This document shows, in pieces, positions 19,240 to 27,621 of a DNA stretch of 64,000 nt. The notes under the pieces were generated by a model, which worked only from the letters and a program-made list of their open reading frames with translations, was not told the DNA's origin and ran no database searches. How positions within the stretch are numbered: the first letter of the stretch is position 1; each line of letters opens with the position of its first letter. Both the position numbers and the translations under genes were made by a program. The stretch is from Methanosarcinaceae archaeon (GTDB lineage Archaea > Halobacteriota > Methanosarcinia > Methanosarcinales > Methanosarcinaceae): positions 1 to 64,000 of the forward strand of contig JAUWQD010000007.1 in the NCBI GenBank assembly GCA_030611265.1. The letters run 5' to 3'.

Positions 19240-19494
19240 ATGGATAAAGATAAATTATACAAACTGAAATCAGAAGCTGTTCAATTAAAACCAATAATCA
19301 ATATCGGAAAGAATGGTCTGACAGATGCTGCCATCGAAGAAGTGAAAAAACAAGTTAAAGCAAACCGCTTAATCAAAGTAAAGATGTTAAAAACCACAGG
19401 TGTGGATACCAAGACCCTCGCACAACAACTTGCAGACGCCACCAAGACCACATTGATCGAGGTTCGAGGCAGTACTGTAGTGCTTTATAGATGA
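19240..19494 (+). CDS. CRM-domain RNA-binding protein (YhbY family)
   Basis: This 84-residue protein has KLKSEAVQLKPIINIGKNGL and IKVKMLKTTG, followed by IEVRGSTVVLYR at the C-terminus. This is the CRM domain found alone in YhbY, which binds pre-ribosomal RNA. The GxxG-type loop is IGKNG. The 3' end overlaps the next start (ATGA at 19491), indicating coupling to the DNA glycosylase gene. Confidence 0.93.
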   Translation: MDKDKLYKLKSEAVQLKPIINIGKNGLTDAAIEEVKKQVKANRLIKVKMLKTTGVDTKTLAQQLADATKTTLIEVRGSTVVLYR

Positions 19495-20144
19495 AAAAGT
19501 TCTCTTTTTTAGAAATGAAACATAACGACCTCAAACAGATCTATAACACTCTTCTTAATGAATTTGGTCACCAGGACTGGTGGCCTGCAGATACTCCTTT
19601 TGAAGTGGTCATCGGTACCGTTCTTACACAGCAGACCAGATGGACCAATGTTGAACAGGCAATAGCAAATCTCAAGGAACACGGATTGCTGGAGCCTGAA
19701 ACCCTGGCACAAGCCGAGATTGAATTGATCGAAGAACTTGTTCATTGCTGCGGATTCTATCGGCAAAAAGCATCCCGCCTGAACAATATTGCAAAATATT
19801 TTGCAGATATTGGTATTGAGAACGTGTTCAGTGTACCTACTGATGAACTCAGGGATAAGATGCTCTCCCTCAATGGTGTGGGGAATGAGACTGCAGACAG
19901 CATAGTGCTTTATGCTGCAAACAAGCCAAAATTCGTGATCGATGCATATACTTCACGCATCATGAACTGTCTGGGAATTAATGGAAATTATATAAGGTTA
20001 CAGGAACTCTTTGAACAGGAACTGCCAACAAATGTTGACCTGTATAAAGAATATCATGCACTGATCGTTGAATTTGCAAAGACATACTGTGGCAAGAAAC
20101 GCTGTGGGGAGTGTCTGCTGATATCGGATGCTGTTAAAATGTAA
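19491..20144 (+). CDS. HhH-GPD DNA glycosylase, MagIII/COG2231-like
   Basis: This 217-residue protein of the endonuclease III superfamily has QDWWPADTPFEVVIGTVLTQ near residue 30, a signature of the COG2231 group to which Helicobacter MagIII (3-methyladenine glycosylase) belongs. The helix-hairpin-helix is LSLNGVGNETADSIVLYA, with the Nth catalytic lysine absent. The catalytic Asp is in FVIDAYTSRI. The C-terminus keeps only three cysteines (CGKKRCGEC), short of the usual four for an iron-sulphur cluster. A monofunctional glycosylase is therefore likely. It overlaps the CRM gene and is followed by the CDIN1-like gene. Confidence 0.88.
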   Translation: MKKFSFLEMKHNDLKQIYNTLLNEFGHQDWWPADTPFEVVIGTVLTQQTRWTNVEQAIANLKEHGLLEPETLAQAEIELIEELVHCCGFYRQKASRLNNIAKYFADIGIENVFSVPTDELRDKMLSLNGVGNETADSIVLYAANKPKFVIDAYTSRIMNCLGINGNYIRLQELFEQELPTNVDLYKEYHALIVEFAKTYCGKKRCGECLLISDAVKM

Positions 20145-20168
20145 GGTGTAAGTTGGAGGCACAGAAAA

Positions 20169-20957
20169 ATGGATATTGATACCTACTCAAAAATTCGTGA
20201 TTCACTTAATTCCTCTGATGATATCAAGCGTATCTCACAAGAATTCGCCCAGCCTGTCGGTGTAATCTCTGCAATACTTTCCCAAAAGATCGTATCAAAG
20301 GTCAAAAAGACACACGGCCGTATCAAGAGTAAAAGTAAAAAACATGTTCTCGAATGGAATAGAGGAGACACCATTCTTAATATTGCAAATCGGAACGAGA
20401 TCCCCGCCACACTAATGGCCTCCATGATATTGAAAGAGATGGGACACTCAAAAAAGTACATTAATGGGATGTTCAAAGATCCAAACAAAATTCAAATTCA
20501 GCGCATAAAAGATGAGATCGTGCAGGCACTCAATTCAGACTATTATTTCTCCCCTCGAGCCCACCGGATGCAAACCAAAAAAGGAAAAATGGGTGAAAAT
20601 GTTATTGAAAGATGGCTGGATAACCACAACATTGAGTACCGAAATGAAAACGAGCTTCGTGATAGTGGTGTAACCAAAACACCGGATTGTGTTCTCGATG
20701 AACCTCTGAACATTGATGGCACGGAAGTTTCATGGATCGAAAGCAAGGCACTTTTTGGGGACGAAGCGGAACATAAACATTATTCAAATAAGCAATTCAA
20801 ACACTACGAAGAAGAATTCGGGCCTGGTATGGTGGTTTACTGGTATGGTTATCTGGATTCACTAACTCAGAACGGACATCTGATCAAGAACTATGAGTTC
20901 TTTGACGAGAACTCAGATGATGTGCAGACACTATTAGATATTGGCTGCTGCTGGTAA
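20169..20957 (+). CDS. TPD-motif nuclease, archaeal homologue of human CDIN1 (C15orf41)
   Basis: This 262-residue protein has an N-terminal half of helix-turn-helix-like helices (RISQEFAQPVGVISAILSQK and RNEIPATLMASMILKEMG). The C-terminal half has KGKMGENVIERWL, then the eponymous TPD in VTKTPDCVLDEPL, the ExK of VSWIESKALFGDE, and FGPGMVVYWYGYLD. These motifs match the PD-(D/E)xK-like TPD domain of human CDIN1, mutated in congenital dyserythropoietic anaemia type I. Archaeal homologues are known; their function is not settled. Position behind a glycosylase gene and before convergent rad50 suggests a DNA-metabolism role (inference). Confidence 0.88.
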   Translation: MDIDTYSKIRDSLNSSDDIKRISQEFAQPVGVISAILSQKIVSKVKKTHGRIKSKSKKHVLEWNRGDTILNIANRNEIPATLMASMILKEMGHSKKYINGMFKDPNKIQIQRIKDEIVQALNSDYYFSPRAHRMQTKKGKMGENVIERWLDNHNIEYRNENELRDSGVTKTPDCVLDEPLNIDGTEVSWIESKALFGDEAEHKHYSNKQFKHYEEEFGPGMVVYWYGYLDSLTQNGHLIKNYEFFDENSDDVQTLLDIGCCW

Positions 20958-20968
20958 TCTTTCTTCTT

Positions 20969-21024
20969 GTATATATTTTATAAATATATGGTGCGAGTCA
21001 ATCCGAGCATAGCGAGGATTTTCT
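20969..21024 (-). repeat. AT-hairpin repeat plus GAGCATAGCGAGGATT hairpin, between convergent genes
   Basis: GTATATATTTTATAAATATA with ATGGTGCGAGT after it is the inverted form of ACTCGCAC-TATATATTTATA, followed by AATCCGAGCATAGCGAGGAT. The same two modules occur in inverse orientation at 35524-35577. It lies between the convergent CDIN1-like and rad50 genes, where a bidirectional terminator would be expected. Confidence 0.55.
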
Positions 21025-21030
21025 TGAAAC

Positions 21031-23697
21031 TCACATTGCGGATATCGCAGATGTGTTCGTAACAGGATCTTTCTCAACCACAAAGACATGATCTGCCGAA
21101 TCGATCAATGATTCGTCATGTGATACGATAAGTATCTGCCCCACACCGATATCGCGCATCATATCTATTAGTTTTATCAACTGCTGGATATGTCCACGAT
21201 CCAGGAACACAGTCGGCTCATCCAGTATCAAAGGCGGGAGGGTCGTGCCGCGTGATGCACCACCAACACCGAGCGATAACAGGCGATATATTGCACAACG
21301 CAGTACCAGATTGAATATAGCACGTTCGCCGCCGCTCAACAGCTTTGGTTCAAGAGTTGTTCCGTCCTTTTCATACACTGTAAGATTGTATTCAGAATCA
21401 AGTTTGATATGGGAATATGCATTATTTGAATACATGAACGAGAACATCTCATTGAGTACCGCATCCAGCGCACCGATGTTTCGTGAACGAAGGTCTGCGC
21501 GTATGCGCATGTACATGTTCTCAAGAGACTCGGCATCCATGTATGCAGCATGCAGGTAATCCGACTTATTCTTCAACACCTTCAGGTTATTTTCAAGTGA
21601 AGACAGGCGATCGAGATCATTCTCCAGCCGACCTATATCCTTTTGCACTTCGCCTTTTTCGCGGGATAGACTATCGATCTGACTTCCGATGTTTGTGTGT
21701 GCACTCTCAAACTGTTTGTACTTTGCCTGTAGGTCTTTAATATCGATTGTGCCAATCTTTCTATCAATTTCCACGAGACGTTCCTTGCGCTCGTTTATCT
21801 GTTTATCAGTAAATTCGATTAGAGTCTGGATACCAACAATTTTGCCATCTAGTTGCTTGACGTTATCCTGCAACTTGTCAATTTCCAATATATTATCCTG
21901 AATCTTTTTGGCAAGACTGAGGGACTTTCTGGTTTTTGAATGCTCCTCTTCAGCAACATCTATCTTTTCTATTAATTGTGTAATCTCTTTGCTAATTTCA
22001 TCGATTGCCAGCACAACCTCATCCCTGCGCTCCTTAAGCTCACCGATCTTACCCTCTTCCTCAACAATCCTTGTACTATGATCAGCAATTGATTTCTCAG
22101 AGGTTTCCATCTTGCTGCGAATAAGTTCCATATCCATGATGCAATCGGTGATTACCTTCGCATGTGTCTTCAACGATTTGACACGCTCAAGTTTTTCATC
22201 ATTTTCATCTTGCTTCGACCTGACACCTGCCAATTCATCATCTAACTTTTGTTTTTGTTCTTCATCATTCGCAGTTGTCTCGCCGACACTCGAACCCTTG
22301 AGGTCCTGTCCACACGTCGGACACATCCCTTTTGCCAGAAGTCCTTTGCTTTTTTCGATCCTTTTATTGAGTTCGGCGATCAAGGTAGATTTCTCACGTT
22401 CCCTGCCGTGTAACTTTTTCTGCTGATCAGTCAGCAGTCCCATTATGTCATTGATATTGTCAAGTTTCTCGACCGTAAATTCAAGTTTTTCGACCTCAAC
22501 AACCGCTGCCTGTCGCTTAGCATCCAACTCTTTTAAAGAACTGGTCGATCTTTCAACTTCCTGCTGCGTGGATGAGATATCATCTGTGAGTTTCTGAACA
22601 GTTTTCTGAATGGCAGAGAGTTGCTTGTCCACATCCTTCACAGACTCTCTTTTTTGAGCCATGCCATTTTCAAGCAATTTCCGCTTGTTTTCAATGGCGT
22701 TCACATTGTCGCGCGTGCGCCGCTCATCATCTTCCATACCCATAACAACAGTCTTGATGTCGCCGTCCTCAAATCCGATGTCTTTTTTAAGCGCGGAGGT
22801 TTTCTCTTTGATCTCCTGTGTAGTCCTGTTCTTTGACAGGATGTTATTTCGGATAGACTCGATCTCTTTAAAGGCAGCAGTTTTCTTACCATTGAATTCT
22901 GTGATCTGGGAATTGATGGAATCCTTTGTGGCTGAAAGTGCCGAATAATCTGAAATGGTCGTATTCAACTCATCCATCTTCGACTTTGCAGCATCCTTCT
23001 TCTTACCAAGGTCATCAATATTTGACTGAATGCGATCAGACCTCTCCCTTGACTGATTCAGTTTGTCATGTGGTTTTTCGCCTTCTATCTTCTCGATCTC
23101 GGTTACGATATTCTTTACCTGCCCCCCTACATCCCGCTTAAGTCTCCCAACACCCATGCGCGCGCTGCCGGCACGCTCACGATATTCCTCAAGCCTGCCA
23201 AGTTGCAGCAGGTCATCGATCATACGCTGGCGGTCTTTGGGTTTTGCGTTTATCAGTACATCGATCTCGCCCTGCCTGATATATACGCAATTCTTGTACG
23301 CTTCCTCATCCATATTGAGCAGCGCACGTACAGCATCGTATGTCTGTGTCGCCTGATCCACCAAAATTTCGCCATCAACCTTGAGAACCGATCCGGAACT
23401 TGAAGCACTGCCTGTTTTGGGGTTGACCCGATATCCCTGTTCAATTATATAATCGCGGCCACCCTGTTCAAATTCAAGTGATATCGCAGCCTTTGTCGCA
23501 CCTTTATGGATCATATCGGCAAGCACAAAACCGGCAGATAATGTCTTACTCCCAAAAAGACCGCTAAAGCAGGCTTCGAGCAGACTTGATTTGCCGCTTC
23601 CATTCACACCCGACACAACGGTCACACCGCTGTCAAATGAAATATCAAGGTCTTTGTAACTCCTGATATTCTCAACTTGCAGCCGTTTCAACCTCAC
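21031..23697 (-). CDS. rad50: DNA double-strand break repair ATPase Rad50
   Basis: This 888-residue SMC-like ATPase of the Mre11-Rad50 end-processing complex has Walker A VVSGVNGSGKSSLLEACF near residue 30 and a Q-loop region YIRQGEIDVLI. Long coiled coils flank the zinc hook MCPTCGQDL near residue 460. The ABC signature is LLSGGERAIFNLVLRC, and Walker B is PLILDEPTVFLD with a D-loop and SHDESL. The start overlaps the mre11 stop by four bases, so translation is coupled. Confidence 0.97.
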   Translation of the reverse strand: MRLKRLQVENIRSYKDLDISFDSGVTVVSGVNGSGKSSLLEACFSGLFGSKTLSAGFVLADMIHKGATKAAISLEFEQGGRDYIIEQGYRVNPKTGSASSSGSVLKVDGEILVDQATQTYDAVRALLNMDEEAYKNCVYIRQGEIDVLINAKPKDRQRMIDDLLQLGRLEEYRERAGSARMGVGRLKRDVGGQVKNIVTEIEKIEGEKPHDKLNQSRERSDRIQSNIDDLGKKKDAAKSKMDELNTTISDYSALSATKDSINSQITEFNGKKTAAFKEIESIRNNILSKNRTTQEIKEKTSALKKDIGFEDGDIKTVVMGMEDDERRTRDNVNAIENKRKLLENGMAQKRESVKDVDKQLSAIQKTVQKLTDDISSTQQEVERSTSSLKELDAKRQAAVVEVEKLEFTVEKLDNINDIMGLLTDQQKKLHGREREKSTLIAELNKRIEKSKGLLAKGMCPTCGQDLKGSSVGETTANDEEQKQKLDDELAGVRSKQDENDEKLERVKSLKTHAKVITDCIMDMELIRSKMETSEKSIADHSTRIVEEEGKIGELKERRDEVVLAIDEISKEITQLIEKIDVAEEEHSKTRKSLSLAKKIQDNILEIDKLQDNVKQLDGKIVGIQTLIEFTDKQINERKERLVEIDRKIGTIDIKDLQAKYKQFESAHTNIGSQIDSLSREKGEVQKDIGRLENDLDRLSSLENNLKVLKNKSDYLHAAYMDAESLENMYMRIRADLRSRNIGALDAVLNEMFSFMYSNNAYSHIKLDSEYNLTVYEKDGTTLEPKLLSGGERAIFNLVLRCAIYRLLSLGVGGASRGTTLPPLILDEPTVFLDRGHIQQLIKLIDMMRDIGVGQILIVSHDESLIDSADHVFVVEKDPVTNTSAISAM

Positions 23698-25109
23698 AGG
23701 TAATCCCCCAGATTATACTGCTTTGGCACAGAAGTGGTTTTTTTTGTCCCGTACTTTGCTTCTGCTTTTGTTTCTGTGACTTCATCATCTTCACCTACAT
23801 TTTCGTCCGCATCAACATCCACACCCGCGCCCTTGTTATCGTATTCGGAAACATCGTCCGAGTCATCCATCACCACGTCTTCATCCACTGACTCAGGGAT
23901 CGATTTTTCCACCGTCGCCTCTGGAATTGCTTCCCTCTTGATATGCGGTATCGGATCTGTGAAATCCATGCTTTCGATCAATTTACCGATACGTATTTCA
24001 GTCTCGGTGTCAAGTTTGCTCTTACCGATCAGCATATCTCTTACAAGTTCATCAATTACCAGACCCGCGCCTGTGAGTTCCATCTTCTTGATCTCCTCTT
24101 TAACTGCTTCGTCCGGATCTGAAAACGAAACACTCACCAATGCATTGTCAGCGATCTCATCACCCATGCGCATGTCCCTGATCCTTGGAACCAGAGCGCC
24201 TTGTTTTAACAAAAAGTCCTCCACCTCACTGAAAGAGACCACAATATCCGTGTTTCCCGATATATCAACAAACACAACCTTGTCCGAAATATCATGTTCC
24301 TTTATAGCGGCAAATATCGTCTCATGTGCTTTTGCATCATCCTCCAGCAGCACTTCGATAAACTCAAATTCGCGCGTCAATATATTGCGCCGACTAATAT
24401 CAATACCTGAATCGTTTAGTGTGATAATGTTGTATGAGCGTGTTTCACGCTCTGCAGCACTGTTACGTTCAGTGCTTCCGCAATAGGTGACCCACGTATC
24501 CCCAACCGTTGTTTTTTCATACTTGTGGTAATCCCCAAGAAGTATCGCATGAACGTCAAAAGGGAGCGACTGTATCACTTCTTCAGAGTCCCATTCCCCA
24601 AATGCAAACGGATTCATGAGCTGGTGCATTACAACCAGATTATACTTGCACTCATGTTTGGACTGCTCCCCATCACCTGCGCCGTCAAATATCGAGTAAT
24701 CGAAAAGCGGTATCTTTGATTTAGCCACACTGTCAATACCGTACACAGCCACTGATCCAATATCATAGGGCATAGTGCCAAGCCGGATTGCGATTCCCAT
24801 GTTCTGGAAAAGGTCAAGCCATTGTGTGTGTTGTTTGCTTTCGTGGTTTCCCACAATTGATAAAAAAGGAATATCTGCACCCCTAAGTTTTGTGAGGATG
24901 TTCATGGTATCCAGAATATCCTCAAGAGTGGGATTCCTTGAATCGAAAAGGTCCCCTGCATGAACAACAGCATCCATCTTCATTTCGATAGCATCATCTA
25001 TAACTAACGAGAATGCATCCAAAAAATCCTGCCTACGCACATCACTGTGATACTGGCGATAACCGATATGGGTATCTGCGGTGTGGAGTATTTTAATTTC
25101 GCGATCCAT
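23694..25109 (-). CDS. mre11: DNA double-strand break repair nuclease Mre11
   Basis: This protein of about 471 residues begins at ATG 25109 (MDREIKILHTADTHIG). The frame is open further upstream, but that part is not conserved, and the duplicated copy near 31364 also diverges shortly beyond this ATG. Phosphoesterase motifs are HTADTHIGYRQYH, VVHAGDLFDSRNP, SIVGNHESKQH and MHQLMNPFAFGEWD. A Rad50-binding region and an acidic low-complexity tail (DVDADENVGEDDEV) follow. It is coupled to rad50. Its first ~120 codons are duplicated at 31000-31393. Confidence 0.96.
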   Translation of the reverse strand: MDREIKILHTADTHIGYRQYHSDVRRQDFLDAFSLVIDDAIEMKMDAVVHAGDLFDSRNPTLEDILDTMNILTKLRGADIPFLSIVGNHESKQHTQWLDLFQNMGIAIRLGTMPYDIGSVAVYGIDSVAKSKIPLFDYSIFDGAGDGEQSKHECKYNLVVMHQLMNPFAFGEWDSEEVIQSLPFDVHAILLGDYHKYEKTTVGDTWVTYCGSTERNSAAERETRSYNIITLNDSGIDISRRNILTREFEFIEVLLEDDAKAHETIFAAIKEHDISDKVVFVDISGNTDIVVSFSEVEDFLLKQGALVPRIRDMRMGDEIADNALVSVSFSDPDEAVKEEIKKMELTGAGLVIDELVRDMLIGKSKLDTETEIRIGKLIESMDFTDPIPHIKREAIPEATVEKSIPESVDEDVVMDDSDDVSEYDNKGAGVDVDADENVGEDDEVTETKAEAKYGTKKTTSVPKQYNLGDYL

Positions 25110-25138
25110 GTATGGTTCTGTTATATTTGTATGTAATA
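24745..25138. repeat. Direct repeat A, copy 1 (mre11 5' end)
   Basis: The segment from CAGCCACTGATCCAATATCA (24746) through the mre11 start codon and some 30 bases of its upstream region recurs at 31000-31393 in the same orientation with few differences. The left limit is sharp at 24745. Confidence 0.85.
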
Positions 25139-25576
25139 TTAAAATGATTCTCTCTAACATTGAGTGGGTAAATGGACAAATACATAAGATATTCTGTGTC
25201 CAAGCAGGGATCCTGGGATACGTCAAACTCGCAGAGATCACTAAAGAGGATGCATATCCGTTTTTCTGGAACAACCCGTCTGAATTGTATGGGATCAATC
25301 AGTCAAACTAGGGACTGGAGGTGCGGATCTTCGACGAAGACGTTTTTGTTGAAATCCTGTGTGTCAATGGGTTGGTGCGGATGTTTATAGGGTATTCAGT
25401 GGTTGAAGGAGGGTTTAAATGGTGGCTTGGGGAGATGTTGTTGTTGCTGTATTCTGCGGTGAGGTATTATGATGATGGATTTTTGGGGTTGGTAGGACGG
25501 GGAGTAAGATGAAAAGCTTTTTAATTCATAATAAACGGTATTTATCTATAAAAAAATCTATGAGAAGGGATAAATC
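25110..25576. other. Intergenic region between mre11 and the nitrilase-SMC cassette
   Basis: This 467-base region holds the mre11 upstream sequence (the first ~30 bases are shared with the duplicate). A 63-codon plus-strand frame follows (GTG 25321 after GGAG; MRIFDEDVFVEILCVNGLV), which I do not recognise and do not call a gene. An AT-rich promoter-like stretch (25510-25575) precedes the cassette. The left border of the accessory cassette lies in this region. Confidence 0.5.
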
Positions 25577-25870
25577 TTGAAAAATGAAATAATCACGCCC
25601 ACCCAACTCGAAAACTTCCTGTTTGAATCCGCTGATATTTTGCGTGGCAAGATGGATGCATTTGAATTCAAGGATTTAATTTTCAGGATGCTCTTTATAA
25701 AGCGGTTATTATGTGAGTTTGAACGCAAGTGCGAATTCGAGTTGCCTGACCTGCTGGGTGCAGCATACGAATATCTTATCAAATACTTTGCCTACAGCGT
25801 GGGCAAAAAGCGAATCACCACTTTACTGACTCGAGTCAATGATACTGACAATGGGAAAGGTGTTGATTGA
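25577..25870 (+). pseudogene. hsdM remnant (type I restriction methylase, N-terminus with internal deletion)
   Basis: This 97-residue frame begins [20 protein letters not shown] and continues [14 protein letters not shown], which is the N-terminal helical domain of HsdM. After about residue 45 it jumps to [20 protein letters not shown] followed by GKKRI. In full HsdM proteins that motif lies well over 100 residues further on, just before the FYTP methylase core. So the middle is deleted and the SAM-binding and catalytic part is missing. The frame stays open, so a short protein might still be made. Its stop overlaps the nitrilase-like start. Confidence 0.75.
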
Positions 25871-27621
25871 TGGATATCAAGCTTGTCGCTGATATACTAC
25901 TTGAAAATGCTCTCGAAACTCCGATATTAAATGCATTGATCCCGAACGCGGACAATTACACTGTGCTAGCACTGCAACCGTATGGTGATATTGAGGCAAG
26001 CGCTGATGGTGTCCGAAATCGGGATCGTGACCTAGCAACAAAGCAGTTTGGTAAATTCCTAGAATATGCAAAAGAAACACAAGCCGATTTAGTAATAACA
26101 CCTGAATACTCGATGCCATGGGAAGTTCTTAGCGCGGCGATTTCTGGGGATATGGGGCCTATTCCCGGGAAGTTATGGGCGTTGGGGTGTGAAAGCACCA
26201 AAATTAGTGAACTCGAATCAATGAAGGAGAGTCTTGCTCCATTCGCTACAGTAATCTATGAACCTCTTAAAGCAAGTTCTACACGATTTGTCAGCCCGCT
26301 TGCTTATATTTTCGTTTCACCACCTGAATCAGATAATGGCGAAGCAAAGACTGTAGTGCTAGTGCAATTCAAGACACACCCTATGGCCGACTCCGACCAT
26401 TTCGAAACTAATAATATGGAGCAAGGAACTTGCATTTATCAATTCGGGAGGAGTAGTGGGCAAAATTTGGGGCTTGTATCCTTGATCTGTGCCGATGTTT
26501 TTGAATTTAATGGTGAAATAGCTGATGAAATATATGATCGCGCCCTGATACTTCATATTCAATTAAACCCAAATCCGCGCCATAAAGAGTTTCTAGATTG
26601 CAGGGGGCTACTCTTAGGCCGTAGTGGCGATGCTACTGAAATATTATGTCTGAATTGGTCAGAAGATGTGAAAATGTCGATTGGCGGTCATGACATAAAT
26701 TGGAAAAACATCGCAGGATCAGCATGGTACTTGAAATCGAAAGAATTTGACGATAGGGATATCACTCTTTGCAGGAATCACAGGCAGGGTCTTTATTATA
26801 CATGGCTTGAGCCATGCCGCTCTCACGCACTATTTTTTAATTATAAACCTGCTATCTTTTTATTCACCGCAACAAAGGTGGCCCATGTCGCAGTTGCAGG
26901 GTCTGCATCAAGACGTCGTGGACCGCAGCTAACTAAGACATGCAATTGGAATGATGAAGAAGGCCATTGGGTCGAGAAAACTACTGCTGATGATGGCTTT
27001 TCTGCTGTGATTACAGAAAGCGGTAACGCGCAGACTGAAATTAAGCGAGTAGTAGATGCCAATCCCCTCAAAGTGGAACGGATCCTTGCATTATGTGCTG
27101 GTGAAATTAAGTCTAATGAGGACTGGTATAAAGTAAATCTATTGGACTCTTGCGTGATTGATTCATCAGAAATCATTCATAGAATCACCTTTGCTCAAGA
27201 TACACACCAACAAGCTAGAAAATTTAGAATAGCAAGGTTACGACGTTGTTCAAGTTTATGGGAGATAATAAAAAGCAAAGATTTACCACCTGCGCTTTCG
27301 GATCTTAAGCCTGGTTTTAGCTTTAAGTGGTCACACAAGTCTCCCCATCAGAATGTAGAATCTATGAGTGGAAAACTTGCAACAGTGATCTACATGGGTG
27401 AGGGATATGACCTCACTCACGTAGAAGAAACCGAAAAGCACATTGCAGACTTTCTCCATAAGTCATCATTAGATATAGATCAAAGTCTGGCTGCGAAACA
27501 GCGTCTTCATGTTTGGTATCGCGATGGAACAGGTGCAGTTATCCCATATAAATCCCGTCGATACCTCAAGATTGATCAGACCGATAATAGATCCCCGTTT
27601 GATATAGGGAGGGAAGAATGA
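25867..27621 (+). CDS. Nitrilase-fold (CN hydrolase-like) protein of a putative two-gene nitrilase-SMC system
   Basis: This 584-residue protein starts at ATG 25870 or TTG 25867. A nitrilase superfamily triad can be read: Glu80 in [11 protein letters not shown], Lys169 in [14 protein letters not shown], and Cys208 in [14 protein letters not shown]. About 270 residues follow the expected domain end and show no family I know; they end with [20 protein letters not shown]. Nitrilases cleave or form C-N bonds. A nitrilase domain is known in reverse-transcriptase defence proteins (DRT/UG1), but here it is paired with an SMC ATPase, starting four bases before its own stop. A defence role is inferred from partner and context. 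Confidence 0.8.
   Translation: MMDIKLVADILLENALETPILNALIPNADNYTVLALQPYGDIEASADGVRNRDRDLATKQFGKFLEYAKETQADLVITPEYSMPWEVLSAAISGDMGPIPGKLWALGCESTKISELESMKESLAPFATVIYEPLKASSTRFVSPLAYIFVSPPESDNGEAKTVVLVQFKTHPMADSDHFETNNMEQGTCIYQFGRSSGQNLGLVSLICADVFEFNGEIADEIYDRALILHIQLNPNPRHKEFLDCRGLLLGRSGDATEILCLNWSEDVKMSIGGHDINWKNIAGSAWYLKSKEFDDRDITLCRNHRQGLYYTWLEPCRSHALFFNYKPAIFLFTATKVAHVAVAGSASRRRGPQLTKTCNWNDEEGHWVEKTTADDGFSAVITESGNAQTEIKRVVDANPLKVERILALCAGEIKSNEDWYKVNLLDSCVIDSSEIIHRITFAQDTHQQARKFRIARLRRCSSLWEIIKSKDLPPALSDLKPGFSFKWSHKSPHQNVESMSGKLATVIYMGEGYDLTHVEETEKHIADFLHKSSLDIDQSLAAKQRLHVWYRDGTGAVIPYKSRRYLKIDQTDNRSPFDIGREE

Noticed and set aside
25321-25512. A 63-codon plus-strand frame (GTG start after GGAG) upstream of the nitrilase cassette
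   Set aside because: No recognisable sequence, unusual Trp/Leu/Gly composition, and a ribosome-binding site that overlaps the GTG too closely; kept only as a note in the intergenic entry.
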